Shown: positions 14,590 through 22,721, counted from the first letter of the stretch. The stretch: 22,721 nucleotides of DNA from Acidobacteriota bacterium (GCA_023410055.1 JAEYQK010000059.1:1-22721); one strand, 5' to 3'. Numbers and translations: made by a program. The notes: a model not told the origin generated them from the letters alone.

Positions 14590-15882
14590 TCAAGGCTGCC
14601 TTGTTACAGAGGTAGGAAGCCCTTCCAACAGTTCCGTCCCCCACTCTAGGTTGGGTCGCACCGCGCCCGGCCAGAAATCATGATAGGGACCACGCAAATC
14701 GCTAGCAGCGTCGTGGACTTCAAATGCCAGAACGTCTTCCCAAAAAGCAACTTCCGTGTTTGCTCCCACCACCGCATTCAGATTCACTCTGTAGATTCCG
14801 TTGTTCAGGAAATCGGGAGGTACGATGAACCAGCCGCGTAACAGGCCAGCTGGCGTTGCCGGCTCGCCGAATTTGGCTGTCGCAAATACGGTCACGCCAT
14901 GCTCGTTGAACACCTCCGCTACCAATGTCAAGTCCGTGTTCGCGGAGAACTTCCAGTACTCAAATTCGATGACAACCGCTGTCCTCACGGTCAACCAGTC
15001 CGCCGACGATTCATTCAGCGGGCGAACCCTTGCCCGTCGCAAGCGAACAAGATCGTTTCCAGGGGCCCTCGAAATGTCATCGTGTACCACATGATTGAAA
15101 GAGGGCATCCATTCCCTCAGATAGCGCGACGTTACAGCGCCAGGAGCCCCTTCCAGAACGAGTTTGCCGTCGTGCAAACAAATCGCTCGCGTACAGAGAC
15201 TGTCCACCGCCAACATGTTGTGGCTGACAAAAAGCACCGCCCGCCCCTGTCCTGCAACATCGCCGATCTTGCCGAGACACTTTTGCTGAAATGCCGCGTC
15301 CCCGACCGCCAAAACTTCATCGACCAGCAATATGTCGGTTTCCAGATGAGCGGCTACAGCAAATCCGAGCCGTACATACATGCCGCTTGAAAAATGTTTC
15401 ATCGCGGTATCGAGCAGCGGGCCGCATTCTGCAAACTCTACGATTTCGTCGAACTTGCGCTCGATTTCTCGCCTGCGCATTCCCAAGACAGCGCCATTGA
15501 GAAAAATGTTTTCACGACCCGTCAACTCCGGATGAAAACCCGCCCCAACTTCGAGCAGCGTTCCGACTCTACCCCTGAGTTCGACCTCTCCTTCGGTCGG
15601 TTTGGTAATGCGGGACAAGATTTTCAATAACGTCGATTTTCCGGACCCATTGCGGCCAACGATGCCGACAACCTCGCCGGGCCTAATCTCCAAATCCAAG
15701 TCTTTAAGTGCCCATAGTTCCGACTTCGTTCTGTCCTTTCTTGTAGTGGTGCAAGCAGACACCCAACGCAGGGGAGCTGTAGCCATTTCCGACAGAGTCT
15801 CACGGAGTGTGAAATACGCCGGTTTCTTTCCCAATCTGTAGCGCTTGCCAAGCCCTTGGCAGCGGATCGCGAACTCATTCAT
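14590..15882 (-). CDS. wzt: ABC transporter ATPase Wzt with glycan-binding domain
   Basis: This 430-residue protein is the ATP-hydrolysing half of a polysaccharide ABC exporter. The nucleotide-binding domain occupies about 1-250: Walker A GRNGSGKST (76-84), the Q-loop/ELTGRENI area (119-126), signature FSSGMYVRLGFA (164-175), Walker B ILLVDEVLAVGD (184-195), and the H-loop FVSHN (218-222). A C-terminal beta-rich extension at about 265-425 (VIEFEYWKF, then LVAEVFNEHGV, ending in YHDFWPGAVRPNL) is of the Wzt_C type. In O9a-like systems that domain binds the modified end of the glycan before export. It starts 3 bases after the wzm stop, so the two halves are coupled. The presence of this domain argues for export of a completed, end-modified chain on a lipid carrier. 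Confidence 0.95.
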   Translation of the reverse strand: MNEFAIRCQGLGKRYRLGKKPAYFTLRETLSEMATAPLRWVSACTTTRKDRTKSELWALKDLDLEIRPGEVVGIVGRNGSGKSTLLKILSRITKPTEGEVELRGRVGTLLEVGAGFHPELTGRENIFLNGAVLGMRRREIERKFDEIVEFAECGPLLDTAMKHFSSGMYVRLGFAVAAHLETDILLVDEVLAVGDAAFQQKCLGKIGDVAGQGRAVLFVSHNMLAVDSLCTRAICLHDGKLVLEGAPGAVTSRYLREWMPSFNHVVHDDISRAPGNDLVRLRRARVRPLNESSADWLTVRTAVVIEFEYWKFSANTDLTLVAEVFNEHGVTVFATAKFGEPATPAGLLRGWFIVPPDFLNNGIYRVNLNAVVGANTEVAFWEDVLAFEVHDAASDLRGPYHDFWPGAVRPNLEWGTELLEGLPTSVTRQP

Positions 15883-15885
15883 AGC

Positions 15886-16740
15886 TCAAATGAAGTCAGC
15901 AAAAGTCTCTTCCGTCTTGCGGAAGTAGTAGAGCCCACTCAAGAAGAGGAGCGAACTGGTGGTCAATGACAGTAAGAAAAGAGACACTGGCGGAGATCCG
16001 CTGCCGCTCAGAGTCCAACGAAATGCTTCCACGATGCCCACCATCGGGTTAAGCCCATACCAACCTTGCCATCTTGCTGGAACGACGTGTGTGGGATAGG
16101 CAATCGGGCTGGCCAAGAACCAGAACTGCAGAAGAAAATCGACGGTGTAGCGGACGTCGCGGTACTTGACGCTGGCCGCGCTGAACCAAAGTCCTGCGCC
16201 GGTGGCCGCCAGCACTGTCCCAAACAGCGGTAGTGGGAGCGCAAGTAACGCGGGCGTCGGTGTCAGATGGTAATAGACCAAAAACACCCCGAGTACGATC
16301 AGTCCGATTAGGAAATCGAGCAAGCTGGCCAGCACCGCCGAGAGTGGCGCAAGCAACCTGGGGAAGTACACCTTCGTGATCAGCCGCTCGTTGGCGACAA
16401 GGCTATTGCTGCCGCCAGCGAGAGCGCGCGAAAACAGCTGCCACAACACCATGGCGGAATAAGCAAAGACGGGATAGGGCAGGCCGTCGGAGGGAACCTT
16501 GGCCAGCCGGCCCAGAAACAGGCTCAGGGTAAGAGCGATGGCGAGCGGTTGCAGAACCACCCAGAGCACACCCAGCAGTGTCTGCTTGTAGCGTACCTTG
16601 ATATCGCGCCATATCAGGAAATAAAGCAGGTCGCGATAGTGCCACAGTTCCGCGGCACGCAATTGCCATACCCCCGTTCCTCCACGGATGTGGTAGCTGG
16701 GTAAAGTTCCGTGCGCTTGCGATTCCACTGTGTGAGTCAT
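15886..16740 (-). CDS. wzm: ABC-2 type polysaccharide export permease Wzm
   Basis: This permease of about 284 residues is the membrane half of the exporter. The N-terminal hallmark is RDIKVRYKQTLLGVLWVVLQ (about 45-64), followed by six or so hydrophobic segments. There is a NERLITKVYFPRLLAPL loop and a typical C-terminal YYFRKTEETFADFI. The frame is open upstream to 16899, but that start would overlap the preceding glycosyltransferase by about 110 bases and add a polar, unlike-family extension. The ATG at 16740 gives the normal family length, although its ribosome binding site is weak. With Wzt it forms the inner-membrane exporter that moves the lipid-linked glycan to the periplasm. Confidence 0.93.
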   Translation of the reverse strand: MTHTVESQAHGTLPSYHIRGGTGVWQLRAAELWHYRDLLYFLIWRDIKVRYKQTLLGVLWVVLQPLAIALTLSLFLGRLAKVPSDGLPYPVFAYSAMVLWQLFSRALAGGSNSLVANERLITKVYFPRLLAPLSAVLASLLDFLIGLIVLGVFLVYYHLTPTPALLALPLPLFGTVLAATGAGLWFSAASVKYRDVRYTVDFLLQFWFLASPIAYPTHVVPARWQGWYGLNPMVGIVEAFRWTLSGSGSPPVSLFLLSLTTSSLLFLSGLYYFRKTEETFADFI

Positions 16741-16790
16741 TGTCTGTTCGCCGATTGCGAGGATTGAATTGCTTGCTTGAACGCCAGTCT

Positions 16791-17867
16791 CTAGCACACT
16801 GGAGCCAGTGCCTTGGCAGGAAAAAGCACCCTCTGGTAGAGCCCGTGGGTCGCCTCTGCCATTCGCTCGGCAGAGAAATAACAGCGCGCTCTTTGCCAAG
16901 CTGCCGCACCCATTGATGCCAAGCGCTCTCGCTGGCCGGCCAGGCGGAACAACGCGGCGGCGAGCGCGTCCGTGTGTTCCGGAGCCACCAACAACCCGGA
17001 CACACCGTCTTCAATCAGCTCCGCGAGTCCTCCTACCCGGCTGGCCACGACGGCACGGCCGATCGCCATGGCCTCCAGTGCCGACAGGCCGAACCCTTCT
17101 TCTAGTGAAGGGACAACGGCCACATCCCAAGCGGCGCGAATTCGGCTCAGGTCGCTTCGCCAACCGAGAAACTCCACCTCCTGCAAAACCCCACACTCCT
17201 GGGCGTGCGTCCGCAATCGTTGCTCCTCTGGGCCTTCCCCGGCAATCTGCAGTCGGGCGTTGATTCCCCGCGTTCGCAGCCTTGACAGAGCGGAAATCAA
17301 ATCTGCCAGACCCTTCAATGGAACCAGCCGCGCCGCCGCACCAATGAGCATATAGTCCTTCGGCTGCAAAGGCTCAGGAGATGAGCCTACCACCACTCCG
17401 GGATAAATCACTTCAAGCTTAGCTGCGCGCACACAGCTTGCTACCGCCCGCGAGGTTGCAATGACGGCGTGCGCGCCGCGAAAGCGGGTTGCGCACAGAC
17501 GTTCTCCCGTATTCTCCAGGATAGGACTGTGCACGTGCTGCACCACCGCGCCGCCGCACAAGCGGGCGGGCAAGCGCACCGACAAGCCGCCGTGGTGCAC
17601 ATGCACGATGTCGGGTCGGAGCGCACGAGCTAGCAGAAAGAAGGCTCCTGCCCCGCGAAGGTCCGAGGCCGTACCTGTCCAAGCACAGGCATAAGCGTCT
17701 ACTCCAGCTGCTCTGAATTGTCCCAGCAGCGGCCCTTCACCCGAAAGAAACACTACCGATGTACGGTAGCCAAGCGGTGCCAAACCCTTGCTAAGCCCGG
17801 CCACTACATGGCAGATTGCTGCACACTCAGTGTGGGTATTCTTGACTATATGCAGGCACTGAATCAT
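16791..17867 (-). CDS. GT4-family glycosyltransferase
   Basis: This 358-residue retaining glycosyltransferase has the GT-B fold. The acceptor half opens with HIVKNTHTECAAICHVVAGL (6-25) and FLSGEGPLL (40-48), with DIVHVHHGG at 86-94. The donor half has AARLVPLKGL (178-187), IAGEGPEEQRL (208-218) and the E-x7-E signature in EEGFGLSALEAM (256-267). It probably adds one sugar from a nucleotide donor to the growing lipid-linked glycan on the cytoplasmic face. The N-terminus is typical, so the ATG at 17867 is likely real even though it overlaps the end of the upstream GT2 gene by 41 bases and lacks a clear ribosome binding site. The next gene, wzm, begins 50 bases downstream. Confidence 0.9.
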   Translation of the reverse strand: MIQCLHIVKNTHTECAAICHVVAGLSKGLAPLGYRTSVVFLSGEGPLLGQFRAAGVDAYACAWTGTASDLRGAGAFFLLARALRPDIVHVHHGGLSVRLPARLCGGAVVQHVHSPILENTGERLCATRFRGAHAVIATSRAVASCVRAAKLEVIYPGVVVGSSPEPLQPKDYMLIGAAARLVPLKGLADLISALSRLRTRGINARLQIAGEGPEEQRLRTHAQECGVLQEVEFLGWRSDLSRIRAAWDVAVVPSLEEGFGLSALEAMAIGRAVVASRVGGLAELIEDGVSGLLVAPEHTDALAAALFRLAGQRERLASMGAAAWQRARCYFSAERMAEATHGLYQRVLFPAKALAPVC

Positions 17868-18837
17868 ATGCGGGATATTCGGCCTCGGGTTGTGCCCGGG
17901 AACAAAACAACTCCCCGAGCGAGCGAACGTAACAAATGACGCCCGAAGCCCTGGCGAGCAAAACTCGCCAGGACGGAACCAGGCTAGGCTGACAGGAGGC
18001 TGGCTGACGCTGCCAGAGCCGCGACACCGGCCACAGCTTCCTGCCCAAATACCGGGTTGCCATCCAACGACAACCTCGTTCTTCCACGATCAGCTTCAAG
18101 ACAAAAGCGGTGGCGGCGGTCAGATTTTCACAGAAACGCGCCCTCAGCACGCTGGCCGGCGGCGCGGGGACAGGATGGAAGACCAAGGCTTCGGGTACGT
18201 AGGTGATACTGTATCCCCGGCGCAAGATTTGCAGGAACAGGTAGCCTTCTTCATTGCCGTGAATGGCAGTACCCGGACCAAGGCGCTCGCAGAAAGCTTG
18301 GTTTTCGGAGCACAGCAGGCGACGGATGGCCAAGTTGGGCGCGATTCCGATCCCCCCGAAACAGGCCAGCTCCTGCCAGTTGGGTTGATCGGGAGTGATG
18401 TCGGTCACGCATTCAGTCCGGCGAGTATACCCGAGCAACTGGTAGGCGTGGCGATCCTGGGTAGCACCAAAATCTGGCTCGGTTCTGCCAACCACGCAAC
18501 CTACCAGGGCGTTCGCGAAAGGAGCTACCAAATGCGCCAGCCACTTAGTGTCCGGAAGCGCATCATTGTCAAGAAACGCTACGATGTCTCCCTGAGCGCG
18601 GTTTATACCCGCATTCCTGGCGGCACTCGCACCCGCCCGATTCATGCGGATGAAGTGAGCTCCGTATTTGGCGGAAATCTCCCACAAGGTCTCAGGATCA
18701 CGGGAGTGGCTGTCCACGACGATGATCTCCAAAGGGGCCGGATCGAGTCTGGCCACCGCCGCCAGACAGTCGGCCAGTCGCTCAGGCCTATTCCGGCAAG
18801 GAATCACCAATGAGACGCCGAACCGCAATTGTGTCAT
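17827..18837 (-). CDS. GT2-family glycosyltransferase
   Basis: This 336-residue inverting glycosyltransferase has the GT-A fold. SLVIPCRNRPERL (9-21), VVDSHSRD (40-47), GASAARNAGIN (69-79), and the metal-binding DND (90-92) in AFLDNDALPD are visible. A later GNEEGYLFLQILRRG segment carries the likely catalytic acidic residues. The C-terminal third is less conserved and lacks clear membrane segments. It is the first glycosyltransferase gene after the sugar-phosphate transferase and so is a candidate for adding the second sugar. The gap to the sugar-phosphate transferase is 128 bases with no recognisable gene. The ATG at 18837 has only a weak upstream AAAGAG. Confidence 0.9.
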   Translation of the reverse strand: MTQLRFGVSLVIPCRNRPERLADCLAAVARLDPAPLEIIVVDSHSRDPETLWEISAKYGAHFIRMNRAGASAARNAGINRAQGDIVAFLDNDALPDTKWLAHLVAPFANALVGCVVGRTEPDFGATQDRHAYQLLGYTRRTECVTDITPDQPNWQELACFGGIGIAPNLAIRRLLCSENQAFCERLGPGTAIHGNEEGYLFLQILRRGYSITYVPEALVFHPVPAPPASVLRARFCENLTAATAFVLKLIVEERGCRWMATRYLGRKLWPVSRLWQRQPASCQPSLVPSWRVLLARASGVICYVRSLGELFCSRAQPEAEYPAYDSVPAYSQEYPH

Positions 18838-18965
18838 AGAATCAATGCTCTTTAGCTATTGCGAAACAGTGTGCAATACACGTAGCACGGCGACTGCTGA
18901 GGGCGGCGATGGAATCGATTTCAACTGCCGATCCCATGCGGCTGAGCGCGAACGCTCTCCCGTTG

Positions 18966-20426
18966 TCAAACCCCACGCACGGCGAAGAAGACAGTGTGAA
19001 TCAGCACCGCTATGTCTAGGAAGAAATTGCGGTTGCGAATGTAGTAAAGATCGTAATGCAGATTGTGGTGAATCAAGCAGCTGCGGTCGGCGCTGAGCTG
19101 CCATAGACCGGTGATCCCGGGCAAGACCACCAGGCGTTGCCGCTCTCGAGCCCCGTATCCGGCAACAATAAATGCCATCTCCGGGCGCGGTCCTACCAGC
19201 GACATTTCTCCTTTGAACACATTGAATAACTGGGGCAGTTCGTCCAGGCTGGAGCGCCGCAGCCAGCGTCCGAACCGAGTAATCCGCTCATCGTTCGGAT
19301 CTATCGGAGAGAAGCTGTTGGCCGGAGCGCTTGTTTTCATGGTGCGGAATTTGAGGACCTTAAACGGCCTGCCACCTTTGCCGATGCGTTCCTGGACAAA
19401 AAGTATGGGGCCCGGTGAGTCCAGCCGAATCAGGATGGCAATGACGATCAGCAGGGGAGAGAGCGCCAACAGCATTGACGCCGAGAAGATGAAATCAGTG
19501 ATGCGTTTGATTGTTTCGTACAAAAACGGAGCCGAAGGAGGTCTACCCACAAACGACAGCCGTAGCCCGTCGATGTCGGCAAAGTCAGCCCAGTAGTCGG
19601 TCGGCACATAGTGCGGAACCATCGCGAACTGGAGGCCGGCTGCTTGAGTCTGAGTCAGAATCTCCTGAACCCCTTCTTCCCGAAGACTGGGAATGGCAGC
19701 TATCAGGATGTCGGCGGACAGTCTTCGCAGAGTTTGCTGGGTCGGTGGACCAAGCTCCACTTGAACCCGGTTGTCCCGCCAGTAGCCAATCTCCGCGATT
19801 TCACTGCCCTCCAACTCGGGATTATCGTCCAGCACCGCAACCGGCCAGAGTCCCGCCTTCGACGAACGGAACAGGGCCGATACCACCCGACGTCCGGTAT
19901 AACCGGCGCCGTACACGACGACGCGCCGAATACCCACGCCGCGCCGGTGCAGTTGGCGCAGAACGTGACGGAACACTGCTTTTGTGACAATCAGGGCAGC
20001 CGCCGAAAGGGGCACGGCGATCACCACTAGCCAGCGTGAAAACAGGGTAGACAAGCCGAATCCGACCGCCAGAAACCCCACTCCGCACTGAAAGGTGACA
20101 CGCATGGCCCGCTCGGTCTCGCGCAGAGCCATGAGGCCATCGCCCATCTCGTATGCCCCCTCCGCCTCAAGTCGCACCACGACCGCAGCGGCAAAAACGA
20201 CTGCGACCCAGAGCGTAGCGGTGGGGCTGTAACGCAGTTGCCGCCCCAGGTGCATCCACTGATATACGACGCGAGAACACAGCACGGCCAACACCACGCT
20301 GCTCAGATCGGCAATGACCAGCAGCGCAGTCGCGAACTGGCGAAATCGCGAGACGTGCCGACCCACCTTTGTGAATGCAGCTTGATCACACTTGAGTTGT
20401 TGTTCCTGCAGCTCCAGTGTTGCCAT
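18966..20426 (-). CDS. Polyprenyl-phosphate sugar-1-phosphate transferase (WbaP/EpsB-type)
   Basis: This protein of about 486 residues starts the glycan by moving a hexose-1-phosphate onto undecaprenyl phosphate at the inner membrane. The N-terminal part has four or five membrane segments (about 30-155), then a Rossmann-like CoA-binding type domain opening with VVVYGAGYTGRRV (169-181). A further membrane hairpin lies near 310-335. The C-terminal catalytic domain shows DSPGPILFVQERIGKGG (336-352), KFRTMK (359-364), SLDELPQLFNV (393-403), GPRPE (412-416) and PGITGLWQ (436-443). This is full length for the family. The frame extends to a TTG at 20495, but I prefer the ATG at 20426 with GAAGAGAAG just upstream. 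The upstream extension is a lysine-rich stretch unlike the family. The sugar it uses (glucose or galactose types are usual) cannot be read from sequence. Confidence 0.95.
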   Translation of the reverse strand: MATLELQEQQLKCDQAAFTKVGRHVSRFRQFATALLVIADLSSVVLAVLCSRVVYQWMHLGRQLRYSPTATLWVAVVFAAAVVVRLEAEGAYEMGDGLMALRETERAMRVTFQCGVGFLAVGFGLSTLFSRWLVVIAVPLSAAALIVTKAVFRHVLRQLHRRGVGIRRVVVYGAGYTGRRVVSALFRSSKAGLWPVAVLDDNPELEGSEIAEIGYWRDNRVQVELGPPTQQTLRRLSADILIAAIPSLREEGVQEILTQTQAAGLQFAMVPHYVPTDYWADFADIDGLRLSFVGRPPSAPFLYETIKRITDFIFSASMLLALSPLLIVIAILIRLDSPGPILFVQERIGKGGRPFKVLKFRTMKTSAPANSFSPIDPNDERITRFGRWLRRSSLDELPQLFNVFKGEMSLVGPRPEMAFIVAGYGARERQRLVVLPGITGLWQLSADRSCLIHHNLHYDLYYIRNRNFFLDIAVLIHTVFFAVRGV

Positions 20427-20585
20427 CTTCTCTTCTTTTTTCTGCTTCACTTTGTTCTGCTTCAACTTTGCTTGTCGCGGGCGTGTGCTCCGCAAATCGA
20501 AAATCAGTTCTCTCCGCCAGTGCGCACTCGGAGTCGCACCACAGCTTGCGGAGGAACCCTGGTTGTAATTGCGAGGCCTGAGTGC

Positions 20586-21809
20586 TCAGGTTCGCTTTCG
20601 AATGCAGATTGCGCTACAGCGGCGAGAGCGAATCGCTTGGGCGTAAAGTGCAAGAGCGGCCCGAGCGGTCGTGTCCGCCGAGTACTGCAGAGAGGGACTC
20701 TTTGTGTGAGCGCCGGAAAGTAATCTATCGATGGCGCTGGCCAGTTGCTCAGGGGAGGCGTTAGCGGCAACGTACTCCGGCCAATCGCCACCGACCTCAC
20801 GATGGGCGGGGATGTCCGTGCAGACCATCTTCGCCCCCACCGCCATCGCTTCGGCCAGAGGCAGGCAGAAGCCCTCCACAGCGGAAGTGCTGAGGAGAGC
20901 ATCGCAGTGACGGTAGAGCCACTGCAATTCCGCATCGGTCAATGCCGGCGACCAATAGACCCGAGAGGAGATGCCGAGCTTTTCGGCCTGGGCCAGCAGA
21001 AGTTGAGTCTGGCTGGCTTGGCTGCCGACTACGACGAGGCTGAGTGCGGTCGCGCCATCTCTAGGCACGAGTTCTGCAAAAGCAGCCAAAGTCAAGTCCA
21101 GTTGCTTGTTACGCTCGTGCTGGGCTACGCAGAGCAAGAAACGCTGGAAACCGTGAGCGAAGGCGGGCCTAGAGTCTTTGGCCGCCAGCACCGGGTAATT
21201 GGGAACGATGTGCACGTTCCGGCATTGGAGCCGAGGGAAATGCTTCAGCAACGAGCGAAGGGTTGCCTGAGAGATGGCGCCCACCCCGTCGGTGCGGGCC
21301 AAGCATTGCCTTAGTACCGCCTTTTTGTAGTAGCGCACCAGCGCCGTGTTGTTGGCGGGAAAATCATACGGGTAGAGATCGTGCAGCGAGCACACCACTG
21401 CGGCCTCATAGCGTGCTACCAGAGGCACGGGAAAAGCCAGATGAACGATGTCAGCCGCCACTTGCTGAGCCAGTCGAGGGAGGCGAAAAGTGAACCAAAG
21501 ATTGCGGGAACGTGAGCTGTTTTCGCCCTCCATCAGGAGCACGTTCACCCGCGGATCAAGATCTAGATAGCGACGATGGTAGTCCTGCTGCCAGCGCCCG
21601 ATCACAAGAGTAACCCGAGAAATCTGCGGTCGAGTAACCAAACAGTTGGCCAGATTTACGGTGTGGCGGCAGATGCCAGTGGGCTGGAGAAAGCGACTCA
21701 CGCCGTTAATCAAAACATGAAGAGGAAAACCATCGTAACCGTCCGCCTGAGGCGCAAGCACGCTGGCTAACGACATCGTTGCGCTGAGAGGGCTTTCAAC
21801 TTCGGTCAT
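20586..21809 (-). CDS. GT4-family glycosyltransferase (mannosyltransferase-like)
   Basis: This glycosyltransferase of about 407 residues has the GT-B fold. Counting from the ATG at 21851, visible parts are GVSRFLQPTGICRHTVNLA (50-68), the DIVHLAFPVP stretch (134-143), and LHDLYPYDFP (156-165). The donor half has LCVAQHERNKQLDLTLAAF (240-258), then the E-x7-E signature EGFCLPLAEAM (326-336) and DIPAHREVGGDW (346-357). The last pattern is common in WbaZ/WbdA-like mannosyltransferases, so a mannose donor is possible. The frame also opens at 21851. I chose 21809 because GAGG lies just upstream, although its spacing is short, and both remain possible. It is the first gene of the operon, with the divergent glycosidase on the other side. 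Confidence 0.88.
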   Translation of the reverse strand: MTEVESPLSATMSLASVLAPQADGYDGFPLHVLINGVSRFLQPTGICRHTVNLANCLVTRPQISRVTLVIGRWQQDYHRRYLDLDPRVNVLLMEGENSSRSRNLWFTFRLPRLAQQVAADIVHLAFPVPLVARYEAAVVCSLHDLYPYDFPANNTALVRYYKKAVLRQCLARTDGVGAISQATLRSLLKHFPRLQCRNVHIVPNYPVLAAKDSRPAFAHGFQRFLLCVAQHERNKQLDLTLAAFAELVPRDGATALSLVVVGSQASQTQLLLAQAEKLGISSRVYWSPALTDAELQWLYRHCDALLSTSAVEGFCLPLAEAMAVGAKMVCTDIPAHREVGGDWPEYVAANASPEQLASAIDRLLSGAHTKSPSLQYSADTTARAALALYAQAIRSRRCSAICIRKRT

Positions 21810-21940
21810 AGACCTCGATTCTCGTTGCCATGAGCATGTTGGGTTTGTCATCGGATCGCCATTCCCGGCCTTGGTCTTGTTTTTTACTTAAGACTGTCCA
21901 GCGGAAAACCCGCTACTGAGTAGCAGCTTCGAAGAACCTG
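21810..21940. promoter_or_regulatory. Divergent promoter region
   Basis: The polysaccharide operon is transcribed leftward and the glycosidase gene rightward from this stretch of about 130 bases, so both promoters should lie here unless the first gene starts at 21851. An AT-rich core TTGTTTTTTACTTAAG at about 21877-21893 is the only base-composition feature that stands out. I cannot assign a -35/-10 pair or an operator with confidence. Confidence 0.45.
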
Positions 21941-22721
21941 ATGCGGGTAGTTACTCATTTCGAACCGATCTTCCGAACCTGCTTTGTCCTGTTGCTGGCC
22001 TGCTCGGAGTTGATAACAATTGGCTGCTCGGCCATCGGACCGGCCACTTCCGTGCAGCAAGCGCCTCAAACGTCCGTATCGCAGTCGGTCTATACGGCTT
22101 CGCCAATCAGTCAAATCGTTCCCTCGACTGCAGTGGTAAGCAACAATTACTTTGGTATGCACATTCACCGGCTTGCCAACCCTGCCGACCCGAGCCAAGT
22201 AACCCCTTTCCCTTCATTCCCTGTCAGCGTTCTGCGCCTTTGGGACAGCACAACCTGGTACAGTCTGGAACCGACTCCAGGAAACCCTCAATGGCTGAAG
22301 CTAGATGAAACGATCAGCGCGGCAACCGCTAATGGGGTTAATGACTTCGTGTTCACGTTCGGCTATGTTCCCGGTTGGGCTTCTTCAAACCCGGCGGGCT
22401 CGTGCGATGGAGCTTACACTGGTTCCTGTTTTCCACCCGACCTGTCCAGCTTGGATCAATTCACCAGTGACCTGGTCAAGCGTTACTGTGGCAAGATCCG
22501 CTATTACGAGACATGGAACGAGCCGAACCTGTCGTTGTTCTGGAAAGGAAGCGACGCACAGTTGTTAGAAATCGCCCAACAAATTCACGCAATTGTTAAA
22601 GATCCGTCAAACTGCGGCTGCACTGCTGGCACATGTTCTCCAGGCGGTGGTGCAAATCCGAACAAAGTGCTCCTTCCGTCCATAAATTCGCTCGCTCCAA
22701 ACTCTCTAGGATGGCTGGAGC
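21941..22721 (+). CDS. Exported glycoside hydrolase-like protein, 3' truncated by window
   Basis: An ATG at 21941 opens a frame that continues for 260 codons to the window end with no stop. The N-terminus is a signal sequence (FVLLLACSEL), with a possible lipobox at LLAC (Cys21) or less well at TIGC (Cys29). A Ser/Thr/Gln-rich spacer follows (about 35-65). The folded part begins at NNYFGMHIHR (68-77). It shows VSVLRLWDS (95-103) and RYYETWNEPNLSLFWKG (187-203), where the Glu of WNEP (194) matches the acid/base of clan GH-A TIM-barrel glycosidases such as GH39 or GH5-like families. A Cys-rich insertion lies at about 224-232 (NCGCTAGTC). The substrate is unknown; its place beside the polysaccharide operon suggests trimming or remodelling of a surface glycan. 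An in-frame TGA at about 21917 leaves little alternative to this start. Confidence 0.8.
   Translation, partial: MRVVTHFEPIFRTCFVLLLACSELITIGCSAIGPATSVQQAPQTSVSQSVYTASPISQIVPSTAVVSNNYFGMHIHRLANPADPSQVTPFPSFPVSVLRLWDSTTWYSLEPTPGNPQWLKLDETISAATANGVNDFVFTFGYVPGWASSNPAGSCDGAYTGSCFPPDLSSLDQFTSDLVKRYCGKIRYYETWNEPNLSLFWKGSDAQLLEIAQQIHAIVKDPSNCGCTAGTCSPGGGANPNKVLLPSINSLAPNSLGWLE

Noticed and set aside
14537..14644. N-terminal extension of the OafA-like acyltransferase into wzt
   Set aside because: The extension reads through the end of wzt and lacks family features; the GTG at 14536 has a CGGAG site at good spacing.
16741..16899. N-terminal extension of Wzm up to 16899
   Set aside because: It would overlap the GT4 gene by over 100 bases and add a polar stretch not found in the family; the ATG at 16740 gives the normal N-terminus.
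17890..18813. 307-residue plus-strand frame opposite the GT2 gene
   Set aside because: It is antisense to a clear GT2 gene and its translation looks random.
21877..21893. AT-rich run as a defined promoter or terminator
   Set aside because: No matched -35/-10 spacing on either strand and no stable stem next to the T run, so it is kept only as part of a general promoter region.

Overview
The window looks like a chromosomal segment of an Acidobacteriota bacterium, probably of the Terriglobia/Koribacter type. This is inferred from the adjacent DUF1800 and DUF1501 genes, the generally GC-rich coding sequence, and a short intergenic palindrome-like element resembling those scattered through acidobacterial genomes. 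No rRNA, tRNA or CRISPR array was found, so the placement rests on gene content only.

Left part (1-6050). The left edge holds the end-truncated start of a small hypothetical gene on the minus strand, then about 770 bases with no recognisable gene. A membrane acyltransferase (family 3) follows on the plus strand. Converging on it is a tight two-gene minus-strand operon: an exported DUF1800 protein followed by a Tat-signal DUF1501 protein whose ribosome binding site lies inside the last codons of the DUF1800 gene. From about 6035 to 7050 there is a decayed IS21-family insertion sequence, with frameshifted istA and an internally deleted istB. It sits directly against the end of the next gene.

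Main part (7052-21850). One long minus-strand run of about a dozen genes forms a surface polysaccharide locus. In transcription order it contains: a GT4 glycosyltransferase; a polyprenyl-phosphate sugar-1-phosphate transferase that would start the glycan on its lipid carrier; a GT2 and a GT4 glycosyltransferase; the ABC exporter pair Wzm/Wzt, with a C-terminal glycan-binding domain on Wzt; an OafA-like acyltransferase; a 57-residue small ORF; two tandem CelD/BcsL-like GNAT proteins; a SAM-dependent methyltransferase; a glycosyltransferase fused to a NodB-type polysaccharide deacetylase; and a GDP-mannose 3,5-epimerase-like enzyme. No Wzx flippase or Wzy polymerase is visible. The most economical reading is an ABC-transporter-dependent polysaccharide (O-antigen-like or capsule-like) made on the cytoplasmic face, decorated by acyl, methyl and possibly aminoacyl/acetyl groups, and exported by Wzm/Wzt. 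The epimerase suggests a GDP-L-galactose or GDP-L-gulose derived sugar. A decayed copy of a Wzt C-terminus lies between the acyltransferase and the GNAT genes and shows that the locus has been rearranged.

Right edge (21941-22721). Divergent from the polysaccharide operon is an exported, probably lipid-anchored protein with a clan GH-A type WNEP glycosidase motif. It runs off the end of the window. It may trim or remodel a polysaccharide, possibly the one made here.
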